A stretch of DNA of 53,578 nucleotides, from NCBI RefSeq assembly GCF_014596475.1, contig NZ_MECJ01000037.1, positions 1 through 53,578 on the forward strand. The letters run 5' to 3'. A program made the position numbers and the translations under genes. A model generated the notes under the pieces. That model did not search any database. It was not told the origin of the DNA and saw nothing but the letters and a program-made list of their open reading frames with translations. This DNA comes from Streptomyces sp. CBMA152. GTDB lineage: Bacteria; Actinomycetota; Actinomycetes; Streptomycetales; Streptomycetaceae. Below, one piece after another: positions 40,492 to 51,666 of the stretch; the stretch's first letter is position 1, and the number at the start of each line of letters is the position of its first letter.

Positions 40492-41876
40492 TGACCGAGG
40501 ATCTCGATGCCAAGGATCTGTACGAGATCCCGCTGATCCGCGCGGGAGTGGCCCGACAGTCGTCCGAACGCGCCGAACTCGCGGGCGTGGACGGCACGTT
40601 GCTGGCGACAGTCCATCTCGCACCGCCACTGCTCGCCCGGCTCACGGTCGCTGACGCGCGAGCCGGCGAGGAGCGCACACCGACGCCGGAGCAACTGGCT
40701 AACGCGGGCCGCCTCTTCGAGACCGCGACCCTCAACGGGCTCTCACCGCAAGGCTATTGCGAGCTTCAGGCGCGGGTCGCGGGGGTGCCCATCGCGGTGG
40801 CCCGGCACTCGCTGCGGGACGTCGCGGAGACGTTCGCCAACGTGGGCGCGCGGTTCCTGGCCGAGCGCCCGGCCGGGGCGGGCGGGATGCCCGCGTCCGG
40901 GGAGATCGGCGCGGTGTGGACGCGGCGCGGGGACGTGCTCGCGGTGATCGCCCCCAGCAACAACCCCGGTACGCACACCCAGTGGCTCACCGCGCTGGCC
41001 TGCGGGTACCGGCTGGTGGTGCGGCCGGGGACGCGGGATCCGTTCACCCCGGCGCGGATGATCGCCGCGTTGCTGGAGGCCGGGGTCGCGCCGCACTACC
41101 TGTCGCTGCTTCCCGGCAGCCATGCCACGGGGGACGCGCTGGTCGAGGCCGCCGATCTGAGCATGGTGTACGGGGGCGACGCGGCGGCGCGGCGCTACGG
41201 CGAGGACCGCCGGGTGATCCTGCGCGGCCCCGGTCGCTCCAAACTGCTGCACACCGGCGAGATCACCGAGCAGACGGTCGACGTGATCTGCTCGTCGGTG
41301 GGTTACGACGCAGGGATGCGCTGCACCAACGCGACAGCCGTGTTCACCGACGCCGACCCGGCTGCGCTCGCGGCAGCCGTGGCCGAGCGGCTGGCCCAAC
41401 TGACCGCGGCACCGCCCCAGTCCCCGGACGCCCAGGTGCCCGTACTGCCGCTGGGCGAGGCACGTGCGCTGCGCACCCAGCTGGCGGGCAGCCTCGCGGG
41501 GGCGGTCGACGTGGCCGCGCCGCTCTACCCGGACGGGCCGGTGGCCGACCTCGGGGACGGGTCCGGCGCGCTGCGCCCGGCGGTGCTGCTCTGCGACCGC
41601 TCCGACCACCCCGGCTCCCGCATCGAGCTGTCGTTCCCGTGCGTATGGATCCTGCCGTGGCGGCGCGCCGAGGGCTTCACCCCGCTGAAGGACACGCTCG
41701 CGCTGACGATCCTCGGCGGCGACGAGGAGCTGGCGCGCGAGGCGCTGCGCGAGCGCTCGATCCGCAAGGTCCTGCTCGGCCCCATCCCTACGTACACCGC
41801 GGGCCGGACCAGTCCGCACGACGGCTATCTGAGCCATGACCTGATGGAGGCCCGGGCCTTCGGGACCACGGCCTGA
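40491..41876 (+). CDS. Aldehyde-dehydrogenase-fold acyl reductase (GriD/LuxC-like)
   Basis: The protein has 461 residues. The catalytic Cys near residue 278 (GMRCTNATAVF) and the cofactor segment VLAVIAPSNNPGTHTQWL are typical of aldehyde dehydrogenase/acyl-CoA reductase folds. Together with the upstream adenylating enzyme it should reduce an activated acyl group to an aldehyde using NAD(P)H. The start (TGATG overlap) couples it to its partner. The substrate is unknown, but the GriC/GriD comparison points to an amino-hydroxy aromatic acid or similar. Confidence 0.85.
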   Translation: MTEDLDAKDLYEIPLIRAGVARQSSERAELAGVDGTLLATVHLAPPLLARLTVADARAGEERTPTPEQLANAGRLFETATLNGLSPQGYCELQARVAGVPIAVARHSLRDVAETFANVGARFLAERPAGAGGMPASGEIGAVWTRRGDVLAVIAPSNNPGTHTQWLTALACGYRLVVRPGTRDPFTPARMIAALLEAGVAPHYLSLLPGSHATGDALVEAADLSMVYGGDAAARRYGEDRRVILRGPGRSKLLHTGEITEQTVDVICSSVGYDAGMRCTNATAVFTDADPAALAAAVAERLAQLTAAPPQSPDAQVPVLPLGEARALRTQLAGSLAGAVDVAAPLYPDGPVADLGDGSGALRPAVLLCDRSDHPGSRIELSFPCVWILPWRRAEGFTPLKDTLALTILGGDEELAREALRERSIRKVLLGPIPTYTAGRTSPHDGYLSHDLMEARAFGTTA

Positions 41877-41921
41877 CCACGACAGCCCGACACGCGGCAA
41901 CGACCTCTGGGGAGTGTGGAG

Positions 41922-42647
41922 ATGACTCGAACCGTCCTGGTGACCGGTGGCGGCACCGGCATCGGCAAGGCGATAGCCGCGGCCTTCCTGGCCGACGGCG
42001 ACCATGTCGTCATCAGCGGCCGCCGCGAGGACGTGCTGCGGCAGGCCGCCGAGGAGCTGGGCGGCAAGGTGACCGCGCTGGCGTGCGACGCCACCGACCC
42101 CGAGCAGTTGGAGCGGCTGGGCGAACGGCTGCCGGACACCCTGCACGTACTCGTCAACAACGCCGGCGGCAACCGGGAGTTCGACGCCCCGCCGCCCGGC
42201 GATCTGCGCTCGCTCGCCGAGCGGTGGCGGGCCAACCTGGACGCCAATCTGCTCGGCGCGGTGCTCACGACGGCCGCCGTCGACAAGCAACTGGTCTCCG
42301 GCGGGGCCGTGGTGAACATCAGCTCGTTCGCGGCGGACCGGGGAGCGGGCTCGTACGGCGCCGCGAAGGCGGCCATGAACAGCTGGAACATCTTCGTCGC
42401 CCGCCAGCTCGGGCCGCGCGGGGTGACCTCCAACGTGGTCGCGCCCGGCTACGTCGACAACACGGAGTTCTTCCGCGACCGGCGCTCGCACCAGTTCCAC
42501 GACGCCCGGGTCGCGGAGACCATGGTGGGCCGGGCCGGACGGCCCGAGGACATGGCGGAGGTCGTCCGGTTCCTGGCGTCGCCCGCCGCCCGGCACATCA
42601 CCGGTCAGGTCGTCCGCGTCGACGGCGGAGTGATACCCACCCGCTGA
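41922..42647 (+). CDS. SDR family oxidoreductase (FabG-like)
   Basis: The protein has 241 residues and starts MTRTVLVTGGGTGIG. The NAD(P) loop TGGGTGIG, the NNAGG block and the active-site Ser and Tyr-x-x-x-Lys (NISSFAADRGAGSYGAAK) are all present. A C-terminal ITGQVVRVDGG closes the SDR fold. It could reduce the aldehyde or a keto group made earlier in the pathway. GGGGAG lies seven bases before the ATG at 41922. It ends the nine-gene set. Confidence 0.92.
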   Translation: MTRTVLVTGGGTGIGKAIAAAFLADGDHVVISGRREDVLRQAAEELGGKVTALACDATDPEQLERLGERLPDTLHVLVNNAGGNREFDAPPPGDLRSLAERWRANLDANLLGAVLTTAAVDKQLVSGGAVVNISSFAADRGAGSYGAAKAAMNSWNIFVARQLGPRGVTSNVVAPGYVDNTEFFRDRRSHQFHDARVAETMVGRAGRPEDMAEVVRFLASPAARHITGQVVRVDGGVIPTR

Positions 42648-42708
42648 TCGGGAATCCGGTGCGGGCGGGCCACCCGGCGAGCCCGTACCGGCGCTCTACG
42701 ATGGGCCC

Positions 42709-43071
42709 ATGAGCGCGAGCAAGCAGATGTCAGATGCGCACACCCCGCACCCGCGCACCGCTGGCGACACCGAGCGCCTGGATGTCGCCGTCGGGGTGCT
42801 CACCTTGCTCGCGGACCGCACCCGCCTCGCCCTGCTCAAGGAACTCGGCAACGGCGACGCCGATGTCACCACCCTCACCGATGCCTGCGGCGCCGCCCGC
42901 CCCTCGGTGAGCCAGCACCTGGCCAAACTCCGCCTCGCCGGTCTCGTCGCGACCCGCAAGGACGGCCGCCGGGTCGTCTACTCGCTGCGCCACGGACATC
43001 TGCGCCGCCTGGTCGACGAGGCCCTGAACGTCGCGGACCACCAGCTCAGCGCCCTTCCGCCACACGACTGA
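42709..43071 (+). CDS. ArsR/SmtB family transcriptional regulator
   Basis: The protein has 120 residues. The winged helix-turn-helix contains LTLLADRTRLALLKEL, ACGAARPSVSQHLAKLRLAGLV and TRKDGRRVVYSLR. N-terminal and C-terminal His/Asp residues (HTPHPRT, DHQLSALPPHD) could bind a metal ion. It sits 115 bp before the MFS gene, both on the plus strand, and may regulate that gene. It may not belong to the upstream pathway. Confidence 0.9.
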   Translation: MSASKQMSDAHTPHPRTAGDTERLDVAVGVLTLLADRTRLALLKELGNGDADVTTLTDACGAARPSVSQHLAKLRLAGLVATRKDGRRVVYSLRHGHLRRLVDEALNVADHQLSALPPHD

Positions 43072-43185
43072 CGCGAACCTCTTCGGTATCACCGGGAGCC
43101 GATCTCCGCCGAACATGTGCATAGGTACGCACGCATTGGTTACGATGGAAGTCCCAGCACCTTCTCGCGCCCCGGGACGGGTCCC

Positions 43186-44445
43186 ATGCTGTCCGTACTG
43201 CGCAACCGCACCTACCGCCACCTGTTCACCGCGCAGGTCGTCGCGCTCATCGGCACCGGCCTCGCCACGGTCGCGCTCAGCCTGCTCGCGTACGACATGG
43301 CGGGCAGCCGCGCCTCGGCCGTGCTCGGCACCGCGCTGGCGATCAAGATGGTGGCGTACGTGGGCGTCGCCCCCGTCGTCGGCGCCTGCGCGCACCGGAT
43401 CCCGCGCCGGGCGCTGCTGGTGGCGACGGACCTGACCCGCGCGGGCGTCGCCCTCACGCTCCCGTTCGTCTCGCAGGTGTGGCAGGTCTACGCGCTGATC
43501 TTCCTGCTCCAGGCCGCCTCGGCCGCGTTCACCCCGGTCTTCCAGGCGACCATCCCCGAGATCCTGCCCGCCGAGCGCGACTACACCCACGCCCTGTCCC
43601 TGTCCCGGCTCGCCTACGACCTGGAGAGCCTGCTCAGCCCGGCCCTCGCGGCAGCGCTCCTCACGCTGGTCTCCTACAACTGGCTGTTCGCGGGCACGAC
43701 TCTCGGCTTCCTGGGCTCGGCCACGCTGGTGGTCTCGGCCGTGCTCCCCCGGGCGACACCGGTCACCCGCAGCGGAAGCGCGTACGCCAAGGCCGCGTTC
43801 GGGGCCCGGCTGTTCTGGGCGAGCCCCCGGCTGCGGGCGCTGCTCGCGCTCGACCTGGCGGTGGCCGCTGCGGGCGCGATGGTGTTCGTGAACACGGTCG
43901 TGATGGTGCGGGGCCACTTCCGCGAGGGCGCGGGCGCGGTGTCGCTGGCGCTGGGCGCGTACGGAACGGGCTCGATGGTGGCCGCGCTGCTGCTCCCCCG
44001 GTTGCTCTCGCGGGTGAGCGAGCGCGCGGTGATGCTCCCGGCGGCGTTCGCCCTGCCGGTGGTACTGGTCGCGGTGGCCGCCACCACTCTTGCGCCGCGC
44101 GGGAGTTGGACGTGGGCGGGGGCGCTGGCCACCTGGGCGGCGATCGGCGCGGCGGGCTCGGCGGTGCTCACGCCGGGCGGGCGGCTGATCCGTCGGTGTG
44201 CCACGACCGCCGACCTCCCGGCCGCGTTCGCCGCCCAGTTCTCGCTCTCGCACGGCTGCTGGCTGCTGACGTATCCGCTCGCGGGGTGGCTGGCGGCGGG
44301 CGCCGGCCTGCCGGTGACGGCGACGGTCCTGAGCGCGGTCTCGCTCGCGGCGGCGGGGGTGGCGGCGGTTGTGTGGCCGCGCGAGGTGGCGGCGAGCGAG
44401 CGTCATGTCGGAGCCGGACGCCCGTCTACGGCGCTCAGCCGGTGA
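43186..44445 (+). CDS. MFS transporter
   Basis: The protein has 419 residues and about twelve membrane helices. LRNRTYRHLFTAQVVALIGTG starts the first helix, ARLFWASPRLRALLALDLA the centre, as in the enterobactin-exporter-like MFS group. It probably exports a small molecule or metal complex. The ATG at 43186 is chosen over an ATG at 43117 because it gives the typical MFS N-terminus. It is convergent with the EAD-ACP gene, ending five bases from its stop. Confidence 0.9.
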   Translation: MLSVLRNRTYRHLFTAQVVALIGTGLATVALSLLAYDMAGSRASAVLGTALAIKMVAYVGVAPVVGACAHRIPRRALLVATDLTRAGVALTLPFVSQVWQVYALIFLLQAASAAFTPVFQATIPEILPAERDYTHALSLSRLAYDLESLLSPALAAALLTLVSYNWLFAGTTLGFLGSATLVVSAVLPRATPVTRSGSAYAKAAFGARLFWASPRLRALLALDLAVAAAGAMVFVNTVVMVRGHFREGAGAVSLALGAYGTGSMVAALLLPRLLSRVSERAVMLPAAFALPVVLVAVAATTLAPRGSWTWAGALATWAAIGAAGSAVLTPGGRLIRRCATTADLPAAFAAQFSLSHGCWLLTYPLAGWLAAGAGLPVTATVLSAVSLAAAGVAAVVWPREVAASERHVGAGRPSTALSR

Positions 44446-44449
44446 CCCG

Positions 44450-45313
44450 TCACCTACCCTTCTGTGCACGCTGCTTGACGATGTAGTCGACGGCATCCCG
44501 TACGGTCCGCATACCTCCGATCTCCGTGTCGGGAATGCTCAGCGCGAACTGCTCCTCGGCGGCGACGGCCACCTCCACCATCGACAGCGAGTCGATGTCC
44601 AGATCCGCGACGAAGTCCGCCCCCATCTGTACGTCCTCGACGGCGACCCCCGTCACTTCGTTGATGATGTCCGCCAGGACCTCAAGCACCTCCCCGCGCC
44701 GGTCGGACCCGTCGTCGGCCCGCTCGGCGCGCTCCCCCGCCCGCGCCGCCACATCGATCAACCGCTGGTCGGGGTGGTTGAGGAACGACTGCAGGATGAA
44801 CCAGAACGCGTCCGGGTCCATCCGGCGCAGTTCGGCCAACGCCTCGTCGACCACCGGACTGTCGCGTGTCTCGTGCCAGATCACCACCGGCGCGAGCACC
44901 CGCGCGGGCATCGCGGGCCGGTCGCGCAGCACCCTGCACAGCGCTTCGAGGAGATCCGCGAGCGGGTCCAGCGCCAGCGGTTCTTCGTGCTCGTACGGGA
45001 CGAACTCGGCGGCCAGCCGGGACTCTCGCTGTAGACCCAGAGGCAGGAAGAGCCCCAGCGCCTCGTGGTCGTGACTGATCCGGCCGTACGCGGCGAGATG
45101 CGTGACCACACGGCTGACCGCGACCAGCGTGGGGCCGGCGAGGTCGATGTGCGGGACGAGGTCGCCGAGCCCGGCGAGCGCCAGCATCTCGGCGCGGCCG
45201 TCCGGCGAGCCGAGGAGCGGCACGGCGGCCAGGAGCGTGACGAGCCGCTGGCGCTCCTCCACGGACAACTCGACCCTCGCTGCTCCCCCACGGACGGCGC
45301 GGAATTTCCCCAT
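44450..45313 (-). CDS. Fusion of an effector-associated-type domain and an acyl carrier protein domain
   Basis: The protein has 287 residues. Residues about 13-95 (LSVEERQRLVTLL, RAEMLALAGLGDLVPHIDL, VTHLAAYGRISHDHEALGLFL) resemble the small helical effector-associated domains of actinobacterial conflict systems. A middle helical region (about 95-205) has no match I know. Residues about 212-287 are a complete acyl carrier protein: VLEVLADIINEVTG, then LDIDSLSMVEV with the phosphopantetheine-bearing Ser near residue 242, and DTEIGGMRTVRDAVDYI. I chose the ATG at 45313; a GTG at 45352 is only 20 bp from the idh terminator. The fusion is not one I recognise. Confidence 0.75.
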   Translation of the reverse strand: MGKFRAVRGGAARVELSVEERQRLVTLLAAVPLLGSPDGRAEMLALAGLGDLVPHIDLAGPTLVAVSRVVTHLAAYGRISHDHEALGLFLPLGLQRESRLAAEFVPYEHEEPLALDPLADLLEALCRVLRDRPAMPARVLAPVVIWHETRDSPVVDEALAELRRMDPDAFWFILQSFLNHPDQRLIDVAARAGERAERADDGSDRRGEVLEVLADIINEVTGVAVEDVQMGADFVADLDIDSLSMVEVAVAAEEQFALSIPDTEIGGMRTVRDAVDYIVKQRAQKGR

Positions 45314-45372
45314 GGTGCCAGCGCGCGGGCGCCCCCGCGCGTGGTCCGGCACTGTCCGTAGCGAAAACGGGA

Positions 45373-45403
45373 CCGCCCCGGCCGGGAAGACCGGCCGGGG
45401 CGG
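45373..45403 (-). terminator. Terminator of the isocitrate dehydrogenase gene
   Basis: CCGCCCCGGCCGG (45373-45385) and CCGGCCGGGGCGG (45391-45403) form a perfect 13-bp stem with a GAAGA loop. On the minus strand the stem is followed by CCCGTTTTC, giving a T tail. Confidence 0.9.
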
Positions 45404-45459
45404 AACAGGTGAGCTACGGCGAAGCCTTCTCGCCGTCCTCGGTCGCGGGGACCGAGAGG

Positions 45460-47679
<2,220 letters not shown>

Positions 47680-47830
47680 CGGGTGCTCCACTCCACGTAT
47701 GCAACATTGCTCGACATCAAGATATCTCGTGACGGGCCACTGCCGGACAGGGCCCTGCCGCCGGGCGGGATCCGCGCGAGACCTGGCGCGATCAAGCCGA
47801 GGAGCTGGCGGGATCGGCGTCGGAAAACAC

Positions 47831-47866
47831 GGAAAGCCGCCTTCTCCGATGGAGAAGACGGCTTCC
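47831..47866 (-). terminator. Terminator downstream of tRNA-Pro (second copy)
   Basis: GGAAAGCCGCCTTCTCC (47831-47847) pairs with GGAGAAGACGGCTTCC (47851-47866) with few mismatches; the tail on the minus strand has TTTT. It differs in sequence from the terminator after copy 1 but has the same position and role. Confidence 0.8.
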
Positions 47867-47881
47867 GACCTGCGAAAACGC

Positions 47882-47958
<77 letters not shown>

Positions 47959-48067
47959 ATGCCCGTCTGACCTGGGGTTTTCCCTGGGCCGAACGTGCAC
48001 GAGAACAATACCGCACTTCGACCGGTGGTCACGAACGCCTTTCGCGGGCCGCCCCTGTCGGCCTCTC

Positions 48068-49252
48068 TCAGCGGCGCTGGCCCGCCGCGAAATAGGCCGC
48101 GAGCTCCGGGTCCAGAGGCTCCACCCGGCGGGGCGTGCCGCCGTCGCGCAGCGACATGGTCGCCTGGTAGCCCGCCGCCACCGCCATCCGGGCGGCCACC
48201 GGGGAGGTGTCGGTGGTGCCGCCCTCGCGGACGAAGCGCAGGAACTCGTCCATCAGGAGCGGGTCCGCGCCGCCGTGCCCCGAGTCGTCCGCCGCGGCCG
48301 GGACCTCGTGGGTCTCGTCGGGCTCCTCGCGGTAGTGGGAGCGCCGGGCGTTCCAGACCTTGACCCGGCTGCCGGGGCCGTCGCCGAAGTTCTCCAGGCG
48401 CCCGGCGTCCCCGATGACCGTGTAGTTGCGCCAGTAGTCGGGGGTGAAGTGGCACTGCTGGTAGGCGGCGAGCACACCGTTGTCGAGGCGCATGTTCAGG
48501 AGCGAGACGTCCTCGATGTCGATCACGGGGTTCAGGGCCCGCTGGGTGTGCGGCGGCCAGTGGCCGTCCTTGGTGTACCAGTCGGCCGCCTTGGGCTCGC
48601 CGGGCGCGCGGCGGTGCGGGTTGTCGCCGTAGACCATGAGGTCGCCCATGGCCTGCACGTCGCGCGCGTAGCCGCCGGCCAGCCAGTGCAGTACGTCGAT
48701 GTCGTGCGCGGCCTTCTGGAGCAGCAGCCCGGTGGTGTACTCGCGCTGGGCGTGCCAGTCCTTGAAGTACCAGTCGCCGCCGTAGCCGACGAAGTGGCGG
48801 ATCCACACCGTCTTGACCTGGCCGACCGCGCCGCGCTCGATCAGGTCCCGCATCAGTCGGATCACCGGCATGTGGCGCATGTTGTGGCCGACGTACAAGC
48901 GGCTCCCGGTCTCGTACGCGGTGCGCAGGATCGCGTCGCAGCGCTCGACCGAGATGTCCAGGGGCTTCTCCACGAAGACGGGCTTGGAGCCGCGCATGGC
49001 CTCGCGGGCGAGGTCGGCGTGGGTGTGGTCGGGGGTGAGGATGAGCAGGGCGTCGATGTCGGGGTCCTCGACGACCTTGCGGTGATCGCCGGTGATCGCC
49101 GCGTCGGGGAAGGCCTCGGCGGCGGCCGCGCGGGCGCGCGGGTCGGGGTCGGCGAGCGCGGTGAGCCGGGAGCCGCGGCCCGGCCGGTGGGCCACATGCG
49201 CGAGGCTGCCGCGCAGGCCGTAGCCGAGGGCGCCGATACGGAGGTCGGTCAT
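48068..49252 (-). CDS. Gfo/Idh/MocA family oxidoreductase
   Basis: The protein has 394 residues. The NAD(P) loop is GALGYGLRGSLAHVA, the conserved Glu-Lys-Pro is PVFVEKPLDIS, and LQKAAHDIDVLHWL holds the catalytic His/Asp pair of the family. It oxidises or reduces a sugar or cyclitol at one carbon. The long C-terminal domain with WYTKDGHWPPH is typical of glycan-related members. No sugar operon is adjacent; the ATG at 49252 is followed by a clear coding sequence. Substrate unknown. Confidence 0.9.
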   Translation of the reverse strand: MTDLRIGALGYGLRGSLAHVAHRPGRGSRLTALADPDPRARAAAAEAFPDAAITGDHRKVVEDPDIDALLILTPDHTHADLAREAMRGSKPVFVEKPLDISVERCDAILRTAYETGSRLYVGHNMRHMPVIRLMRDLIERGAVGQVKTVWIRHFVGYGGDWYFKDWHAQREYTTGLLLQKAAHDIDVLHWLAGGYARDVQAMGDLMVYGDNPHRRAPGEPKAADWYTKDGHWPPHTQRALNPVIDIEDVSLLNMRLDNGVLAAYQQCHFTPDYWRNYTVIGDAGRLENFGDGPGSRVKVWNARRSHYREEPDETHEVPAAADDSGHGGADPLLMDEFLRFVREGGTTDTSPVAARMAVAAGYQATMSLRDGGTPRRVEPLDPELAAYFAAGQRR

Positions 49253-49865
49253 GGTCAACTTCCTTGCTGTCCGAGTGGGTTGGCCCGGCCGGTGCCCGGG
49301 TTGTCCGCTGCCCGATGGTGCCAGCGGCGCCCGAGCCGGCACCGCACGCCGGGCAAGCACCTGGGACGACTATTTCGCGCCGCTGCCACCGGCCGTCACT
49401 CCAACGCGCCGTACCCTGGCGGGCGTTCATCTCCGCATATCGAAACGATCAGGTTCGCACACCGTCGTACCCTGGATCCTGGCGGCGCGGGCGCGTCCCA
49501 GTCCGTTCGGGACCGCTGTCCGATCGGGTTCGCGGGGTGCTCCTGGATGCCGTCGATGTGTACATCCGGGACCGAAAGCTGTCCCTCAGTGCCAGATACC
49601 CACGAAACCTTTGCCGTTGGCATGTGGCAAAAAGTTGAGTCCGGGGAATGCCAACCGAGTGGAACCGAGGAGGCCAACCTCACACAACACACCAGTAGTC
49701 AAACGTCAACACGCCGCGTTTCGGCCAAAGTTGACAATCGCATTGAAGCGCCACCGGATGATCCACAGCATGATGAGGTCGGCCTCTTCGGGACGGGGAC
49801 CACTGCCGATGCACCACCTGCCCGAACACCCATACGGGCAGGCGTTTCGCGGAGGAGGGCTCGCC
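49253..49865. other. 613-bp non-coding region upstream of acyl-CoA dehydrogenase
   Basis: No supported gene. It must hold the Gfo/Idh/MocA promoter at its left end. At the right, TTGACA (49732-49737) with a GGATGA about 20 bp on may be the acyl-CoA dehydrogenase promoter; it overlaps GACAATC (49734-49740), the MarR half-site. The region from 49400 to 49700 is AT-richer than the rest of the window, as if an older gene were lost. Confidence 0.5.
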
Positions 49866-51071
49866 ATGGACGGATACTTCAGCAGCCGCCTGCACCACCA
49901 ACTGAGGGAACAGGTGCGGCTGTTCGCCGAGTACGAGGTCCGGCCCCGGATAGCGGCGATGGAGGCGGCGCGCTCGGTCCAGTACGACCTGTCACGGCTC
50001 ATCGCCCGGCAGGGCTGGATCGGAGCCACCGTGAGTCCGTCGTACGGCGGCATGGGCGTCGGGCACCTCGGAAAGACCATCATCATCGAGGAGTTGTCCC
50101 GGGTCAGCGGGGCCATGGGCGCCATGGCACAGGCCTCCCAGCTGGGGGTGGCGAAAATAGTCCACTTCGGCAGCGAGGAGCAGAAGAAGCAGTGGCTTCC
50201 AGCCATCGCCGCGGGCGACTGCCTGCCGACGATCGCGGTGACCGAGCCCGAGTCCGGCGGCCATGTGCTCGGGATGAGCGCCAGCGCGGTGCGCGACGGC
50301 GACGACTACATCCTCAACGGCCGCAAGGTGTACGTGGGAAACAGCCATGTCGGCGATCTGCACGGCGTGGTGGTCCGCACCGGACCGGGCTCCGGGGGGC
50401 TGACCGCCTTCCTGGTCGAGGCCGACCGGCCGGGGTGCACGGCCGGGATCCAGCGCGACACGATGGGACTGCACGGCTTCAGCTTCGGCGAGCTGTACTT
50501 CGACAACTGCCGGGTCCCGGTGGAGAGCCGCCTCGGCGAGGAGGGCGACGGACTGGCCGTGGCCTACTCCTCCAGCGTGCTCTACGGCCGCGCCAATCTG
50601 ACGGCCGTCTCGCTCGGCATCCACCGCGCGATCCTGGAGGAGACCACCAGGTTCTGCTCGGAACGCATCCGCTACGGCAAGCCGCTGCATGAACTGACCA
50701 ACGTCAAGATCAAGTTGGGCCAGTTGCAGTCCCGGCTGATGACGGCCCGGCTCGCCGCCTATCACGCGGTGCATCTGCTGGACCAGGGGCTGCCGTGCGA
50801 CGCCGAGCTGATGAACGCCAAGGTGGTCAACGTCGAGTCGACCCTCGACTCGGCACGCAGCGCCATGGAGATCCACGCGGCGGCCGGACTGTTCACCGAC
50901 CGCCCGATCGAACGCTATCTGCGCGACGCGCACCACATCTTCGCCCCGGCCGGCACCTCGGACGTACAGCTGCTCAGGCTGGCGGAGGTGGCCCTGGGCA
51001 CCACGAAGGGCCAGTGGTCACAGCGGCTCTCCGAGCTCGTACGCATGGAAGAGCTCGCGGCGGCCCACTGA
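49866..51071 (+). CDS. Acyl-CoA dehydrogenase family protein
   Basis: The protein has 401 residues. Typical blocks are IARQGWIGATVSPSYGGMG, PTIAVTEPESGGHVLGMSA (FAD contact), MGLHGFSFGELYFDNCRVP and FCSERIRYGKPLHE; AAAGLFTDRPIERYLRDAHH lies near the C-terminus. It should oxidise an acyl-thioester alpha-beta bond with FAD. The catalytic Glu position is not certain from sight, and AAAGLFTDRP suggests a secondary-metabolism or carrier-protein-linked type. The ATG at 49866 follows GGAGG by eight bases. It stands alone, without ACP or CoA ligase nearby. Confidence 0.9.
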   Translation: MDGYFSSRLHHQLREQVRLFAEYEVRPRIAAMEAARSVQYDLSRLIARQGWIGATVSPSYGGMGVGHLGKTIIIEELSRVSGAMGAMAQASQLGVAKIVHFGSEEQKKQWLPAIAAGDCLPTIAVTEPESGGHVLGMSASAVRDGDDYILNGRKVYVGNSHVGDLHGVVVRTGPGSGGLTAFLVEADRPGCTAGIQRDTMGLHGFSFGELYFDNCRVPVESRLGEEGDGLAVAYSSSVLYGRANLTAVSLGIHRAILEETTRFCSERIRYGKPLHELTNVKIKLGQLQSRLMTARLAAYHAVHLLDQGLPCDAELMNAKVVNVESTLDSARSAMEIHAAAGLFTDRPIERYLRDAHHIFAPAGTSDVQLLRLAEVALGTTKGQWSQRLSELVRMEELAAAH

Positions 51072-51096
51072 CCGCGAGAACCGGCGAGGACGGCGG

Positions 51097-51666
51097 TCAG
51101 AAACCGCCGTCCTCCCGGCGGTGGATCTGCTCGATGAGCTCCGCCGCCATGGACTTGATCGTCTCCAGACCGGCCCGGCCCCACGGCCGGGGCTCGGTGT
51201 CGACCACGCAGATGGTGCCGAGCGCGATCCCCGTACGGTCGATCAGCGGGGCGCCGAGGTAGGAGCGGATACCGATCTCGTCGACGACCGGGTTGCCGGC
51301 GAACCGGGGGTAGTCGCAGACGTCCTCCAAGACGAGTGCCTTGCGGCGGACCACCACATGCGGGCAGTACCCGTGGTCGCGCGCCATGAACCGGCTCACC
51401 CCGCCCGCCGAGGCCGCCGCGTTCAGATCGGCGGTGGAGTGCGCACCCTCGGGGGTGTGCAGCCCGGCGAAGAACTGCTGGTTCTCGTCGATGAAGTTGA
51501 CCATCGAATAAGGCGCCGCGGTGACCTCGGCGAGTTTATGGGCGAACTCGTCGAACGCCGGATCCGGCTGCTCCCCCATGCCGAGCTGACGCAGCCGCTG
51601 CACACGCACGGGCGCCTCCCGGTCGATCGGGGTGAGCAGCAGATGGCCGGTCGGGTCGTACGTCAT
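51097..51666 (-). CDS. GAF-domain protein linked to the conservon
   Basis: The protein has 189 residues. The GAF fold is seen in QFFAGLHTPEGAH, YCPHVVVRRKALVLEDV, SYLGAPLIDRTGIALGTICV and ETIKSMAAELIEQI. GAF domains bind small ligands or haem. Its start overlaps the stop of the GTPase gene by four bases, so it is a fifth member of the conservon operon. It could tune the membrane kinase or the GTPase. Confidence 0.9.
   Translation of the reverse strand: MTYDPTGHLLLTPIDREAPVRVQRLRQLGMGEQPDPAFDEFAHKLAEVTAAPYSMVNFIDENQQFFAGLHTPEGAHSTADLNAAASAGGVSRFMARDHGYCPHVVVRRKALVLEDVCDYPRFAGNPVVDEIGIRSYLGAPLIDRTGIALGTICVVDTEPRPWGRAGLETIKSMAAELIEQIHRREDGGF

Noticed and set aside
43113..43134. Possible ArsR operator before the MFS gene
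   Set aside because: The ATG-N16-CAT dyad pairs at only four of eleven positions.
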